Under the pieces are notes generated by a model. The model saw nothing but the letters and a program-made list of their open reading frames with translations. It made no database searches and had not been told where the DNA came from. Shown piece after piece: positions 42,201 through 52,396 of a stretch of DNA of 64,000 nucleotides. Positions within the stretch are counted from its first letter, which is position 1. Each line of letters opens with the position of its first letter. The position numbers and the translations under genes are program-made. This DNA is from Gonapodya prolifera JEL478 (Eukaryota > Monoblepharomycota > Monoblepharidomycetes > Monoblepharidales > Gonapodyaceae). The stretch covers positions 270,311-334,310 of the forward strand of contig KQ965744.1 of the NCBI GenBank assembly GCA_001574975.1, given 5' to 3'.

Positions 42201-43788
42201 CACTATACGCCGCCGGGTGTTACTACCTCGTCGCGGACCGGATGGACGAGGCAAGAAAGTGGTTCCTCCGGTGCGCCCAGGCGGACCCCAGGTGCGCAGT
42301 CGCTTGGGTCGGGTTCGGACATGCCTGGGCCGCGGAGGGCGAGGGTGATTCCGCAGTGGCTGCGTATGCGGAGGCGGGAAAAGTTGATCGCGGGTGAGTC
42401 TGCAGTGGTGTGCGGGGCGTGGGAGAGAGGAACGAACCGCTGACCGTACCCCTCTTGCCAGGTCCCACGTCCCGGACCTCTACATGGGCGTTGAGCACCT
42501 TCGACAGGGAAACGCCATGGTGGCGCGTGGGTACTTTGAGCGCGCGAGGGACAAGTGTCCTGGCGATCCCGCGGTGCACAACGAGACGGGGGTCATGTGG
42601 TACGGGGCTGGAAGGTGCGTGGTTGTGAGTGGTGGAGAAGAGGTAAAGAGCTCATGTTGACTGTTCATCGCTGATGCTGGTGCATAACAGCTACGACAAA
42701 GCCGTCGAATGTTTCCGGGAGGCTCTGCGATGTGCGGGCGAGCGGGAGGATAGGCGGCCAGTGGGGTGGAAGGAGACGTGGTGTAATTTGGGGAACGCGT
42801 TGGTGAAGTTGAGGTGGGTCTTGCTGAAGGTGGAGGGGGGGAGAGAACAGGTGAAGAAATCGCCCGTTCTATGTTCAACCCCCAACACACTTCCCACCCG
42901 TCACCCTTTACCCACACAACCCCGTGAACGCCTCTGAACATCAGACGCTACGACGAAGCCTCCGCAACGTTCCGCCATGTCCTCTCCGCATTCCCTCGAC
43001 ACCAACCTGCGCACCTGGGCTTGGGATTCTCGGAGCACCTTGCGTGGCGGATCGAGGCGGCTATTGCCGCATACCACGCCGCGTTGGCCCTAGGTGGGAG
43101 CGATTTTGCCCAGGATATGCTCGAGAGAGCTGTTAGAGAGGGGAGAGGAAGGGGTGAGTGGCTCGTTGCGGGTGGGGGCTGTATTGCGGATGGTGGGTGA
43201 CGGAGATGTGGTTTCTATCATTGTGGTTGGATGATTCGACGATTCCCGATGGTGACTTGTGCCGACCGTTGTAACAAAGATTGGAGCGAGCGGTTCACTG
43301 GTGACCTCGACGACCGATTCTACGTACCCGGAAACTTGCGGCACCTTGTTCCCCAGGACACCGGCAGGGCGCCCACTCCCACCACTCCCTCCTCGTTTGC
43401 AGGCTTAGCGGACATGGACCAAGTGTCGCCAATCTTCGCTGTTGACGACGGCGGCGGTCTAGAAAGTCCGTCAGATGGGATGGGATCCGGTTGGAGAGGG
43501 TGGGGCGACACGGAGCAGGACACGCCAGTCGGAACCAGAGGCGGCGGCGGAATCTTTCATGGGGCCAAGTCGGGGTTCCGGCGGGTAGACCCCGGGTCCG
43601 GGTTTTCTCCTGTCGGCAGTGGCGGTGAGGGGACTTCGAGGGACTCTGCGGGGAAGCGGCGGAGTGGACTTGGGCGGTTCGAGTACGGACGTGATCCGAG
43701 CAGTGACTTGGGTGGGGAGGCCGACATGGAGGGGGGACCGAGTGGGGGTGGGGAAGAGGAGATGGAGGAGGATATGGAAATTGGGTGA
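39297..43788 (+). CDS. CDC16: Anaphase-promoting complex TPR subunit CDC16/APC6
   Basis: At least nine exons: 39297-39405, 39736-40623, 41212-41385, 41737 to about 41980, about 42065-42393, 42462-42614, 42691-42813, 42945-43153 and 43280-43788. TPR repeats in CDC16 order: ELWGEMAIALS, HILALASALLPSSPARALAQ, AARCHLALNAPQAAASALAA, YVIRAALMAQTFLRQGADDA, LYAAGCYYLVADRMDEARKW, CAVAWVGFGHAWAAEGEGDS, DLYMGVEHLRQGNAMVARGY, FERARDKCPGDPAVHNETGV, WKETWCNLGNALVKLRRYDE and AHLGLGFSEHLAWRIEAAIA. CDC16 is a scaffold of the APC/C ubiquitin ligase that drives anaphase and mitotic exit. A Ser/Pro/Ala low-complexity insert with a Gly run (40504-40530) sits between N-terminal repeats. The exon 4-5 junction (41961-42068) is unresolved. 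The Gly/Glu-rich tail ends EEDMEIG. Introns of 330 and 588 nt are long for this contig. Confidence 0.88.
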
Positions 43789-44172
43789 CTGGATTTTAGG
43801 GGTGGGGTGTGGTGGGGGAGATGGACGACGGGATGATTGACGGATTTTGAGTTGGCACCGAACTGACTGGGAGCCTTTGATACCGTGTGTAGGATGCCTA
43901 ATTGTACGGCGGAGTGTGAATAAGCTCTGGCTTCCATTTGCTCGCAAATGTAATATGAATACAGCGACACGAACTCGACAATGGACAAATTGAAGGGGTG
44001 ACCGTGGTGGTTCAACCAATGATGCCGGGAGAGCATTGAACTACAGGTGGGACGTTGGTGTGATTGTTTTGAGCTGTACAGTTTACAACCGTGATTCAGA
44101 ATCAAGAAAACAACGGCGGGGCTCACTTTAATGTGGCTCTTCGAAGACCACCGTGAATTTTCAGTCCGTCCA
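43789..44172. other. Intergenic, nothing recognised
   Basis: About 380 bp downstream of CDC16. No convincing frame or repeat; it precedes the duplicated upstream region of the second Lys/Asp-rich gene. Confidence 0.4.
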
Positions 44173-44367
44173 GAAAAATACCACGAGTGACTTCTACTAC
44201 GGAACGCTATTTGTGACCTTGTTTCTGAGATGATTTTCTCTTCCTCGTGAAGCAAACTCCATGTGAAAGTGGATGATGTGGTTCGCACGAAAACGTCACG
44301 ACACTCATCCGTCATCAGGATTTCTTCAAAGGGCACCCTCATGAAAACCTACCGAAACGTCGCCGAT
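44173..44367 (+). repeat. Second copy of the Lys/Asp-rich gene's upstream region
   Basis: Homologous to 34632-34821. The outer part is about 75% identical with no length change; the last 107 bp (44261-44367) differ from copy 1 at only two positions, both near its upstream edge. It ends abruptly in the N gap. Confidence 0.9.
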
Positions 44368-45102
44368 NNNNNNNNNNNNNNNNNNNNNNNNNNNNNNNNN
44401 NNNNNNNNNNNNNNNNNNNNNNNNNNNNNNNNNNNNNNNNNNNNNNNNNNNNNNNNNNNNNNNNNNNNNNNNNNNNNNNNNNNNNNNNNNNNNNNNNNNN
44501 NNNNNNNNNNNNNNNNNNNNNNNNNNNNNNNNNNNNNNNNNNNNNNNNNNNNNNNNNNNNNNNNNNNNNNNNNNNNNNNNNNNNNNNNNNNNNNNNNNNN
44601 NNNNNNNNNNNNNNNNNNNNNNNNNNNNNNNNNNNNNNNNNNNNNNNNNNNNNNNNNNNNNNNNNNNNNNNNNNNNNNNNNNNNNNNNNNNNNNNNNNNN
44701 NNNNNNNNNNNNNNNNNNNNNNNNNNNNNNNNNNNNNNNNNNNNNNNNNNNNNNNNNNNNNNNNNNNNNNNNNNNNNNNNNNNNNNNNNNNNNNNNNNNN
44801 NNNNNNNNNNNNNNNNNNNNNNNNNNNNNNNNNNNNNNNNNNNNNNNNNNNNNNNNNNNNNNNNNNNNNNNNNNNNNNNNNNNNNNNNNNNNNNNNNNNN
44901 NNNNNNNNNNNNNNNNNNNNNNNNNNNNNNNNNNNNNNNNNNNNNNNNNNNNNNNNNNNNNNNNNNNNNNNNNNNNNNNNNNNNNNNNNNNNNNNNNNNN
45001 NNNNNNNNNNNNNNNNNNNNNNNNNNNNNNNNNNNNNNNNNNNNNNNNNNNNNNNNNNNNNNNNNNNNNNNNNNNNNNNNNNNNNNNNNNNNNNNNNNNN
45101 NN
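44368..45102. other. Assembly gap (735 N) inside the second Lys/Asp-rich gene
   Basis: The left edge corresponds to 34822 and the right edge to 35882 of copy 1, so about 1,060 bp would be expected if the copies were collinear. The gap length may be an estimate, or copy 2 may be shorter. It removes the promoter-proximal part, signal peptide and exons 1-3 and most of exon 4 of copy 2. Confidence 0.95.
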
Positions 45103-45321
45103 GATGATCACGAGAAGGGTGAAGAGTACAAGAAGTTCGAGGAGTCTCGCAAAAAGGTATGTTGTTCTTTTTGAAACGTCCTCGGCTTGAGGCTCCCCTT
45201 AATCCCGTTCATTCATCTTTCAGTCCGACGGGAAGGATGACGACAACAAGGTTCGTGATTGTGCGGTACTGTGATTTTGCAAAGTGATACTGAATGGGAG
45301 TTTGCACTTCAGAAATACTGA
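45103..45321 (+). CDS. Secreted Lys/Asp-rich protein, copy 2 (3' end only)
   Basis: The end of exon 4 (45103-45156; KGEEYKKFEESRKK), exon 5 (45224-45250; SDGKDDDNK, with one Lys to Asn change against copy 1) and exon 6 (45313-45321; K-Y-stop) keep the splice sites and frame of copy 1. Identity to 35882-36059 is about 97% including intron sequence, then falls to about 70% beyond about 45279. The 5' part is in the gap, so it cannot be said whether the gene is whole. Confidence 0.75.
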
Positions 45322-46832
45322 GAACTAAACTTGTTGGCTTGGATATTGATATGTACCCAGGAGTAATGTAGAACCCAATGTAACGATGATATCAACTGGA
45401 GTGAGGTATCAGAGCGAGAAGCATCGAATTTCATTCAAAGATCGTGCTCCCCTTCAGACCGCCTTCAATCTCAACACTTCAATATTATTTCGATGCAATG
45501 TTGGGGGACATTAGCCCACTTCATTTTTGTAGCTAAATTCACTGAAATACAAAGCACGTTATCCGGGGTTTCGTTGCAAAGCAAAATGGTTCTTGGAGAA
45601 TAATGCAACATTTACAAAATTGAACGTCATGGAGATGAAGGACAAAGTCCATCGGAGCACCACGTCACTTCTACTTGGTAGGACAGCTGGTAATGCAATT
45701 TTGATGAAAGAAGAAAGCATGCATCCATGACCTCACTCATATATGCGTCGAGTCGGCAACAAATTACCTGGCACAGGTGGACTTGAAATTCCACCTTCCT
45801 CGTCCCCTCCGAGCTTCGCGAGGTTCACTCAGAGACGAACATCTGATGATGGGGTCGTCACTCTGTTCCCTGCCGGGCTGGACCCAACGAACGGGAGGGG
45901 CAGTGTTGGGGCTTTGTTGGGCACCCCGAGCGGGGTTGGCAGAGCAACGCGGCGCGAATCACTTGCCCCTCCTCATCGACTGGCGAAGCTTCGAATCTCT
46001 CCTCCCTGTGGGCAAGGCCGACGCAACGCCGCAATTTCCCTCGCCCTACCCTTCCTTGACATGTGAGCGCATCTGCCTGAAGGACTCTTTCGCGAAAGCT
46101 GCTTCAATCGACACCGACTTATCGGCTCTCGCCGTTTGACTCCTCGACTGTTTGCAAGGTGAGCTTCCCGTGCTGTTGCGAGCCGCGTCCTTGTCGCGCA
46201 CCCTGGAAACGCTGCGGTATCGCTTGTTAAGTGAGACGCTGGTGACCGACAGCTCGCAGCTTGTAGACCGTAGATTTAGAGTTGGATGTAGTGTTTCGAA
46301 TGCTTGGAATAAACGAATCTCTCTTGAACTCTTTGACACGTCCCTGTTCATTCGTTGTTATATATTGAATGCTATTTCTCGCCCTTTTTGCGTCTCGTGT
46401 TGGCACGGACAATGTCCGAGCTTCTGTTGGGAGTTCAACCACCGAGTACCGGAAACACCACGAGACCAGGTGACGCGTTCCGAGCACAAACGAAGTACAA
46501 ATGACTCCATCTTTCTACTCTACTAGAGGAGGAGAGGAGAGACGCGATCCTCGTGTGCTCCGCTCAATCCTCCTACTTGAGGACATTTGTGAGGTGCGCT
46601 GATGACAGTCTTCACCCATTTCGTCCGAAACTATTACATTCTTCGGATTTTGATGTGTCCGCAGACGGACGAGCTCTCGCACTTCGTGAATTCCTCTCTC
46701 ACTGTCAGAATCTGCCGGCATCAAGGAGAAATGCTTCACCCCAACTCCAACATTTAGGCTCACTACTCTTTTTACTAAGCAAATATAATGTACGAGCTGT
46801 CTCCATTCATACATATCTACGATCCTGTCGGA
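45322..46832. other. Intergenic, no gene recognised
   Basis: About 1.5 kb. A 120-codon plus frame at 45777-46139 (LLIDWRSFESLLPVGKADA, FAKAASIDTDLSALAV) resembles nothing I know and overlaps another open frame. At about 46306 GGAATAAACG looks like a polyadenylation signal, which suggests a transcript from the left, but no coding exon supports it. Confidence 0.3.
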
Positions 46833-49037
46833 TCAATTCGAATGCAGCTTTCCGTTTGTCTCCGCTGCGTGTCCGTTTCCGTTCGATTCTAGAGCATGCG
46901 CCTTGTCTGCCCCAACCGGTCCTTCAAGGCGGTACTTGCCCTCTTTCCACAATTGGATGACCTTCATGTAGTACTTGCACGAGTCTCGCATAGTGCGCTC
47001 TTGTGTCTCGAAGTTGGTCTCGAACAGGCCAAAGCGGGAGTCGTAACCTTCGGCCCACTCAAAGTTGTCTATTGGGATATGCACTTATTGAGTGTGGGCT
47101 GCTCCGCGCAATTGATCGCGCGGACTCACCCATCAGTGTCCAGTGGAAGTAACCTCTTACGTCGATCCCCTCGGAAATGGCTTTACTCATGGCGTACAGG
47201 TACCGCCTCAAAAACAGGTGTCTCCGCGTGTCGTTAGCGTCAGCAATACCGTTCTCGGTCACAACAACGGGCTTCTTGAGCGACGCCATGTCCTTGATGG
47301 CGTGGTAGAACCCCTCTGGGTACACCGAGTAGTGCATGTCCGTCATAAGTCCGTCCTTGTTGATGAGAGAGATGATGCCGTCCTGGTGCCACTCCCAGGG
47401 GTGGCCAAAACCAGACACGTTGTGACTGTAGTAGTTAAGCCCGACAAAGTCGAACGAGCGGGGCCCGTCGGGGTTGTAGTAGTTGGCCAGTTGGAGGAAT
47501 GGGATGTTGAAGGGCAGAACGTGAAGATTGTAGTTGCCCTGAATGGGGTGGTTTGAGCGATGATCAGCGTGTCAGGGAGATTCAATGTTGCGACCCCACA
47601 CAGTCAGAACTCACCGACCGGAAAAACTCCAGCAAGCTACCGTTCATCAACCACTCCGTTCTCCAACTCGCGATGACCTCGACGGGGTTGAGCGGGTTGT
47701 TGGGCTCGTACTGGAAGTAGCTTTTGCACCACCCGATTTCAGTGTTGGCGCCACCGGGCATGCTCTTCATCAGCTTGTAGCTCCGCACGTGGGCGTCGAG
47801 GATGTGCGTCATGACGACGCCGACGAGCGTGTGCGCTGTGCGCTTGCCTGGTGGAAAGATAGGGTTGAAAATGAAAGCTTTCGTGAGGAAGGCGAAACTT
47901 GTCTTACCGGGGGGGTGGACGCCCAGGATCCAGCCGCATGCTGCGTAGCCCTCGGGCTCGTTGAAGGTGCACCAGTACTTCACGCGGGGGCCGAATTCGG
48001 CAAACACGGTTTTAACGAAGAATAAAAAGTCTGTCGAAGACATGAAGACCCGACGAGATGAGCGAGCCGGAGCTGGTGAAAAGTGTGCACCGTAAGAGCA
48101 ACAGTGGTTTGCCCTCACCGTCAACGTTCTCAAGCTTTTCCCACCCTCCGAGATCCTCGAACCAAATGGGGTTCGTAAAATGATGCAGAGTGACCATGGG
48201 CACGATACCCTTCTGGTCGAGCTTATCCAAAACGTCCTTGTAGTGGTCCAGCGCGGCCTTGTCGACGACGCCGCGCCTGGGCACGACCTTGCTCCACTCG
48301 ACGCTGAACCTGTACGAGTTGAGGCCAATGTTGCTCATGAGCTGGATGTCCTCCGGGTACCGCTCCCAGTGCTCGCACGCCCGCGCGGCGGTGTCGCGGT
48401 TGTGCACAGCGGGTTTGCCGTCGGGCTTGGTGAAGGATTCGAAGCGGGACCAGTTGTTGTTCGTGCAGCCTGATGTGCACAAGGGTTATGACACACACGA
48501 GAGTGAGTGGGTGAGCGGGTGAGTGGCGAGGAGTGCTCTCACCTCCTTCCACCTGGTGCGCGGCCGTGGCGACGCCCTGGTCCGGGAAAGGGGATGATCA
48601 GAGAGTTTAACACGGCATAATCACACAACACTTCGAAGTGGCCGATATGTGCCTCCCAAGATGTTTATACTGCTCACCCATAAAAAGTCCTTGGGGAATT
48701 TGAGGTTGTCTGTGTTGATCTTTTTGTGAGCGCGCTTGTGCGCGTCCACAACGGCATGGTCCCAGCCCCAATACCTGATGACCGGGCATCAACAACGGGA
48801 GGTTCAAGGGCAGGATTGACTCTCGGTCAATTCGATGAAACTGTGGACCAACTCACCGTTCCTTCTCGTAAAAATAGATGTAAATGCGGGCCAAAGCCCT
48901 AAGGCAACGCAAATAGGTTTCCACCGTGAACATTCCGCATTGACACGACTTGAAACAAGTAGCGAAACGCACCACAAAACAATCAAAGCCGGTGCGGCGG
49001 GTGCGAGGTACCCGAAAGACTCCAGGAGCCAGTGCAT
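46833..49037 (-). CDS. Membrane-anchored GH1 glycosidase (beta-glucosidase-like)
   Basis: Nine exons (48973-49037, 48857-48898, 48678-48774, 48543-48576, 48119-48469, 47908-48030, 47615-47847, 47130-47538, 46833-47068) join in phase to 529 residues. GH1 marks: FPKDFLWGVATAAHQVEGG, IGLNSYRFSVEWSKVVPRRG, the acid/base motif WCTFNEPEGYAACGW, GLNYYSHNVSGFG, the nucleophile motif VVTENGIADANDTRR and the end motif YFHWTLMGDNFEWAEGYDSR FGLF. Both catalytic Glu are present. The N terminus MHWLLESFGYLAPAAPALIVLW continues hydrophobic through the first junction (ALARIYIYFYEKER), giving one transmembrane segment rather than a cleaved signal, so the enzyme is probably a type II membrane protein. Substrate is not readable from sequence; beta-glucosides, galactosides or glucosylceramide-like lipids are options. 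The C terminus is a Gly/Asn tail. Confidence 0.9.
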
Positions 49038-49192
49038 CGGACCGGCCTGAGACAGAAGAACCCATATATGGGGGAGGAGTAGTCACATGAAAAGGAAGAA
49101 CATTGCAAGCAACTCCGAATGCGGCTTACAGGTTAAGGAGTGGGCTTTTTTGGAGAGGAAGATGGCGAGGGGAGTTCGGTTGGGTGAAGGGG

Positions 49193-50069
49193 TCAGCGAG
49201 CGATAGCGCCACAGACCACGTTTAGGAGTTTGAGAAGATTCATGAATGAGAGTGCGCGATTACAGCTCACTGTGATGTGTTGCGTGGTTTGATTTGTGCT
49301 CTGAGATGAGGAATCGCACAGGGATGCGCGGGCAGTAGGACACGCGCGAGAAAAGAATTCGCGATCGCCGGGTGCGCAGACAACGCAGCAAAAGAATCGA
49401 CACGCAGAGAGCGTCTGTCGGTCGCACGGGCGGGGTAGGAGGAGAGTGCGAGAGGCAACCTGTGGTCGAGTCCGTAGCACGAGATCTAAACCGTCGTATT
49501 CTTGTTGCAGATCGGTGATTCCGGAGTGAAAACATGCACTCAATTCTGCTCGCGTCAAGGTCACTCCACCGATTTGAGGGGACGGACTCAGCATTGGGCT
49601 CTTCTAGACATTCGATACAAGAACCGAAAGCGCCATGAAGCAAGATTGCCATGCTGACATCGGGGAAAGGAAAAACAGAGCTCCCTCTTTGTTTGAGATG
49701 CTTGATCGCACCACGAACAAACTCTGCTCGCTCTGAACTCACCAACAAGTATGCTGGATGACCGTGCACTCCAGCCTTGACAAATGCCTTACAAGTAAGC
49801 CCATTCGAACAACGGTGGCCTCCATATTGTATCGCTCCACAAGAAGGAAACCAGTCAGCAAGGATACAGTCTGAAGGTCGGCACTTGTCACTTTCCAAAA
49901 TTAAAGCGAGAGCACCGCCTACTAGCCCTGCTTTCATACGAGCCAAGAGCCGATGCCGAACAGAATCACAACCGGTCGTAAAGAAGAAGCCAAAAAAGAA
50001 ACGCTTACGTTTCTCAACTTTTTCACAGAAGTGAGAGAATATGCTCGGCACGTTCTGGGGAGGAATCAC
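49193..50069 (-). CDS. Uncertain hypothetical gene
   Basis: Two overlapping minus-strand frames look partly coding. One (upper part near 49780-49940) starts MKAGLVGGALALILESDKC and reads DWFPSCGAIQYGGHRCSNGL TC, with the spacing W..CG.I.Y.G...C..G..C of a fungal cellulose-binding (CBM1) module but without its last Cys block; a GTAAGG donor follows. The lower frame (49470-49600) reads PQIGGVTLTRAELSACFHSG and DLQQEYDGLDLVLR. I cannot join them into a convincing gene, and the rest of both frames is low-complexity. It may be a real split gene, a relic or chance. Confidence 0.25.
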
Positions 50070-50498
50070 CGTAACACTGTGGGCACCCCTCAGTCAAATG
50101 GAACGGCAATCTTAGGGTTTTTTTGGAATCAGATTTTCGCAAGTGTTCTTGTGGACTACGATTTTTGACACTGACCGTCCTAAATTGGACGCTTGGGTTA
50201 CTCGCGCGGCACCGAAATTAGGAGCCGTCGAGAAACCACAGCTGTAGTCGTTCTTCCAGAAGAGGGGGAGACAGGCCGATTTTAGCGGAGAAGCCCAAAG
50301 TGTTGCATCAACTCCTCAGGTGAAGATGATTTGGTTTGGTGCTAAGCCCAATTTTCCTTATTCTGAAAAGATAAAGCACCTTCAAAGTATGGAGCAAAGT
50401 GAGTGTACCAGGGGAATTGAATACAATGGCGGGAATGAGAGCCCACAGCACTCGGCAGCGCGTTCCGGTGAGCACACACCCACCACTCAACCAAGAAG
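50070..50498. other. Intergenic, upstream of the Nudix gene
   Basis: About 430 bp with no feature I can name. A short open frame (50320-50607) overlaps the start of the Nudix gene in another frame and is ignored. Confidence 0.4.
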
Positions 50499-52094
50499 AT
50501 GGAGTCGCCCAACGATCCAATCTCCCCCCTGCGGTTTCTGTCGTACCACCTCACAAAATTGCCTGTTAGAAAGTACAACGATCACGGAAAACGGGCGAGC
50601 GTCGTAGCCTTGATTCGTGTTTCTCCGAGTGCATCGAAACTCGCGCTTTATGGTGAGGCTTCAGTCTGACATTAATTCGCAAACGATATAGCTAATACAG
50701 TCGGTGGAACTGCTCCGGTGACGGGTTTATCATTCAATTCATCAGAGGAACCGGATCATTCGTCAACAGTGGACGACTTCTTGGCCCAAGCTTGGGTCGC
50801 TGAAGGGACACCCGAAGTCCTGTTCTGCCGACGAGCGATCAATCCGCGCGATAGATGGAGTGGTCATGTTGCTTGGCCCGGAGGTCGGCAAGAGCCGTCG
50901 GAAACGGATCACGAAACAGCCGTCCGCGAAACTCACGAAGAGGTAGGGATAGATCTCTCCGACACGAAGCGATTCCTATACGTCGGAGAGCTGGACCAAC
51001 GGGAGGTGAGGGGCTTTGCGGGACGCGAAAAGTGGATGACTGTGTGCTGCTTCGGTGAGCTTGGAGCGAGGGCAAGCTAGTGTGTTCATATGTACGCCAA
51101 CGTTGCGTTCGTCACAGTGTACTTTCAGATTGTACCAGCTACTCCGCCCTTGAAGCTTCAAGAGAGTGAAATGGCGGAAGCGTTTTGGGTACCGCTTGCA
51201 CAATTACGGGACATTGCAACACGTTCTGACCCTTCGAGTTCCCCCCACTGGAGGCCGATCACGTACGATATGTCGGCCATGCTGTTGGATAACAAAGTGG
51301 CGCGAAGACTCGCCAAGAACTGGGGACATGGCGGAAGAGCACTCTTGGAATTATTTCGGATACTGGCGGGACTTTTCTTTGGCAAAGTGTCGTTTGGTGG
51401 CATAGAGCTATCAAATTCGTCGCCTAAGCCTGGGACCTCAGAGCCGAAAAGCGTTCCTCAATCCCCTGTGAGCTCATCCCCCACGCCCGGCATGACTGAC
51501 TCTCTTGAGTTCTCTGACATTGGCGAACCTGAGGAAGATCGCCTCGTGAAGTCTATGAACTTGTCGTTAACAGACTCTCTTGACCATGGCACCGCGACTG
51601 AGTCAGGCTGGTTCAATGTGTCGTCTTCAAAGCGTTTGAGCACGGCGTCCTCCGCACCATCCTCCCAGGCCGGACCAGTGAAAGCAACTGGTGATACCCT
51701 CACTACTGATCAACTCAAGACTGTGGACGTGCCACCTGTTCTCTGGGGTCTTACGTTGTGGATGACTTCCGATCTCATTGACCTCACGTTCCCCCCCGAG
51801 AACGTCCCGCCATTCCCACTGCATTACCACACAAACCCTAAATTTGGGGCGTGGGATGTCCAGGCGTTCATGAAGCTTGTGCACAGGGAATCTTCGGGGC
51901 TACACCGTAGAAAGCCAATGAGGAACTCCACGTAAGAGCAATATTTGATATTTTTCGGCACTGGCCTCCGAAGGAATCATTTGAAATGTAACATGCTTCG
52001 AAGGCGAGCCGACGGAGAGGATTCCGGTGATTTGATCCCACTCGGAACCGCCGAAAGTGTTGACGGAGGTGAATTTGGGGAGTCAGCGGGGTGA
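50499..52094 (+). CDS. Nudix hydrolase with long Ser-rich C-terminal region
   Basis: Exons 50499-50652, 50701-51054, 51118-51931 and 52004-52094 give about 470 residues; without the last junction the frame stops at 51935 (441 residues). The Nudix domain spans about residues 20-230: PEVLFCRRAINPRDRWSGHV, AWPGGRQEPSETDHETAVRE, ETHEEVGIDL, which fits GX5EX7REUXEEXGU except for Thr at the first U. EFWVPL-type closure is seen as AEAFWVPLAQL. RRAINPRDRWSGHVAWPGGR is the style of CoA-diphosphatase relatives, but the CoA signature is not complete, so the substrate is left open. The C-terminal half is Ser/Pro/Thr-rich and disordered, with an ordered stretch (PPVLWGLTLWMTSDLIDLTF) that probably packs on the domain, as in larger fungal Nudix proteins. 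Confidence 0.85.
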
Positions 52095-52396
52095 GTAAGA
52101 GCTCAAACTCTTTCGTAATACGTCTCAAGACATTTTATGTTTCAAAGCGAATCATCGGTGCAAATTTCCTACGCAGTCGCACTTCAAGTTTCCCTCGTCG
52201 CATCTCTTGTTACACGACTAACGTTCGCGAGTCTGCTGCTTTGGAAAGCAAAGAATATGCTGGCACATATAGTTGCATGAAGACTTATCAAAACGTACAT
52301 GAATTTTCTCAAAATGCTATTTTAGTTTGTTTTGGCGAAGGCAAGGGTCTTTTGCACTCACACACTTACACTCAATCAGCGCTCAACCTCTCCAAA
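52095..52396. promoter_or_regulatory. Intergenic and promoter of the Thp3/LENG8-like gene
   Basis: About 300 bp. A CACACACTTACACTC stretch lies at about 52360-52375, 20-30 bp before the start codon. No other motif recognised. Confidence 0.3.

Noticed and set aside
45743-46139. Pair of overlapping 107- and 120-codon frames as a gene
   Set aside because: Neither resembles a known family, they overlap in different frames, and no splice model links them to a neighbour.
46160-46560. LTR-like look: AATAAA-type signal at about 46306 followed by a T/A-rich stretch
   Set aside because: No matching second repeat, no target-site duplication, no primer-binding site and no capsid or polymerase sequence nearby. 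A plain 3' flank explains it equally well.
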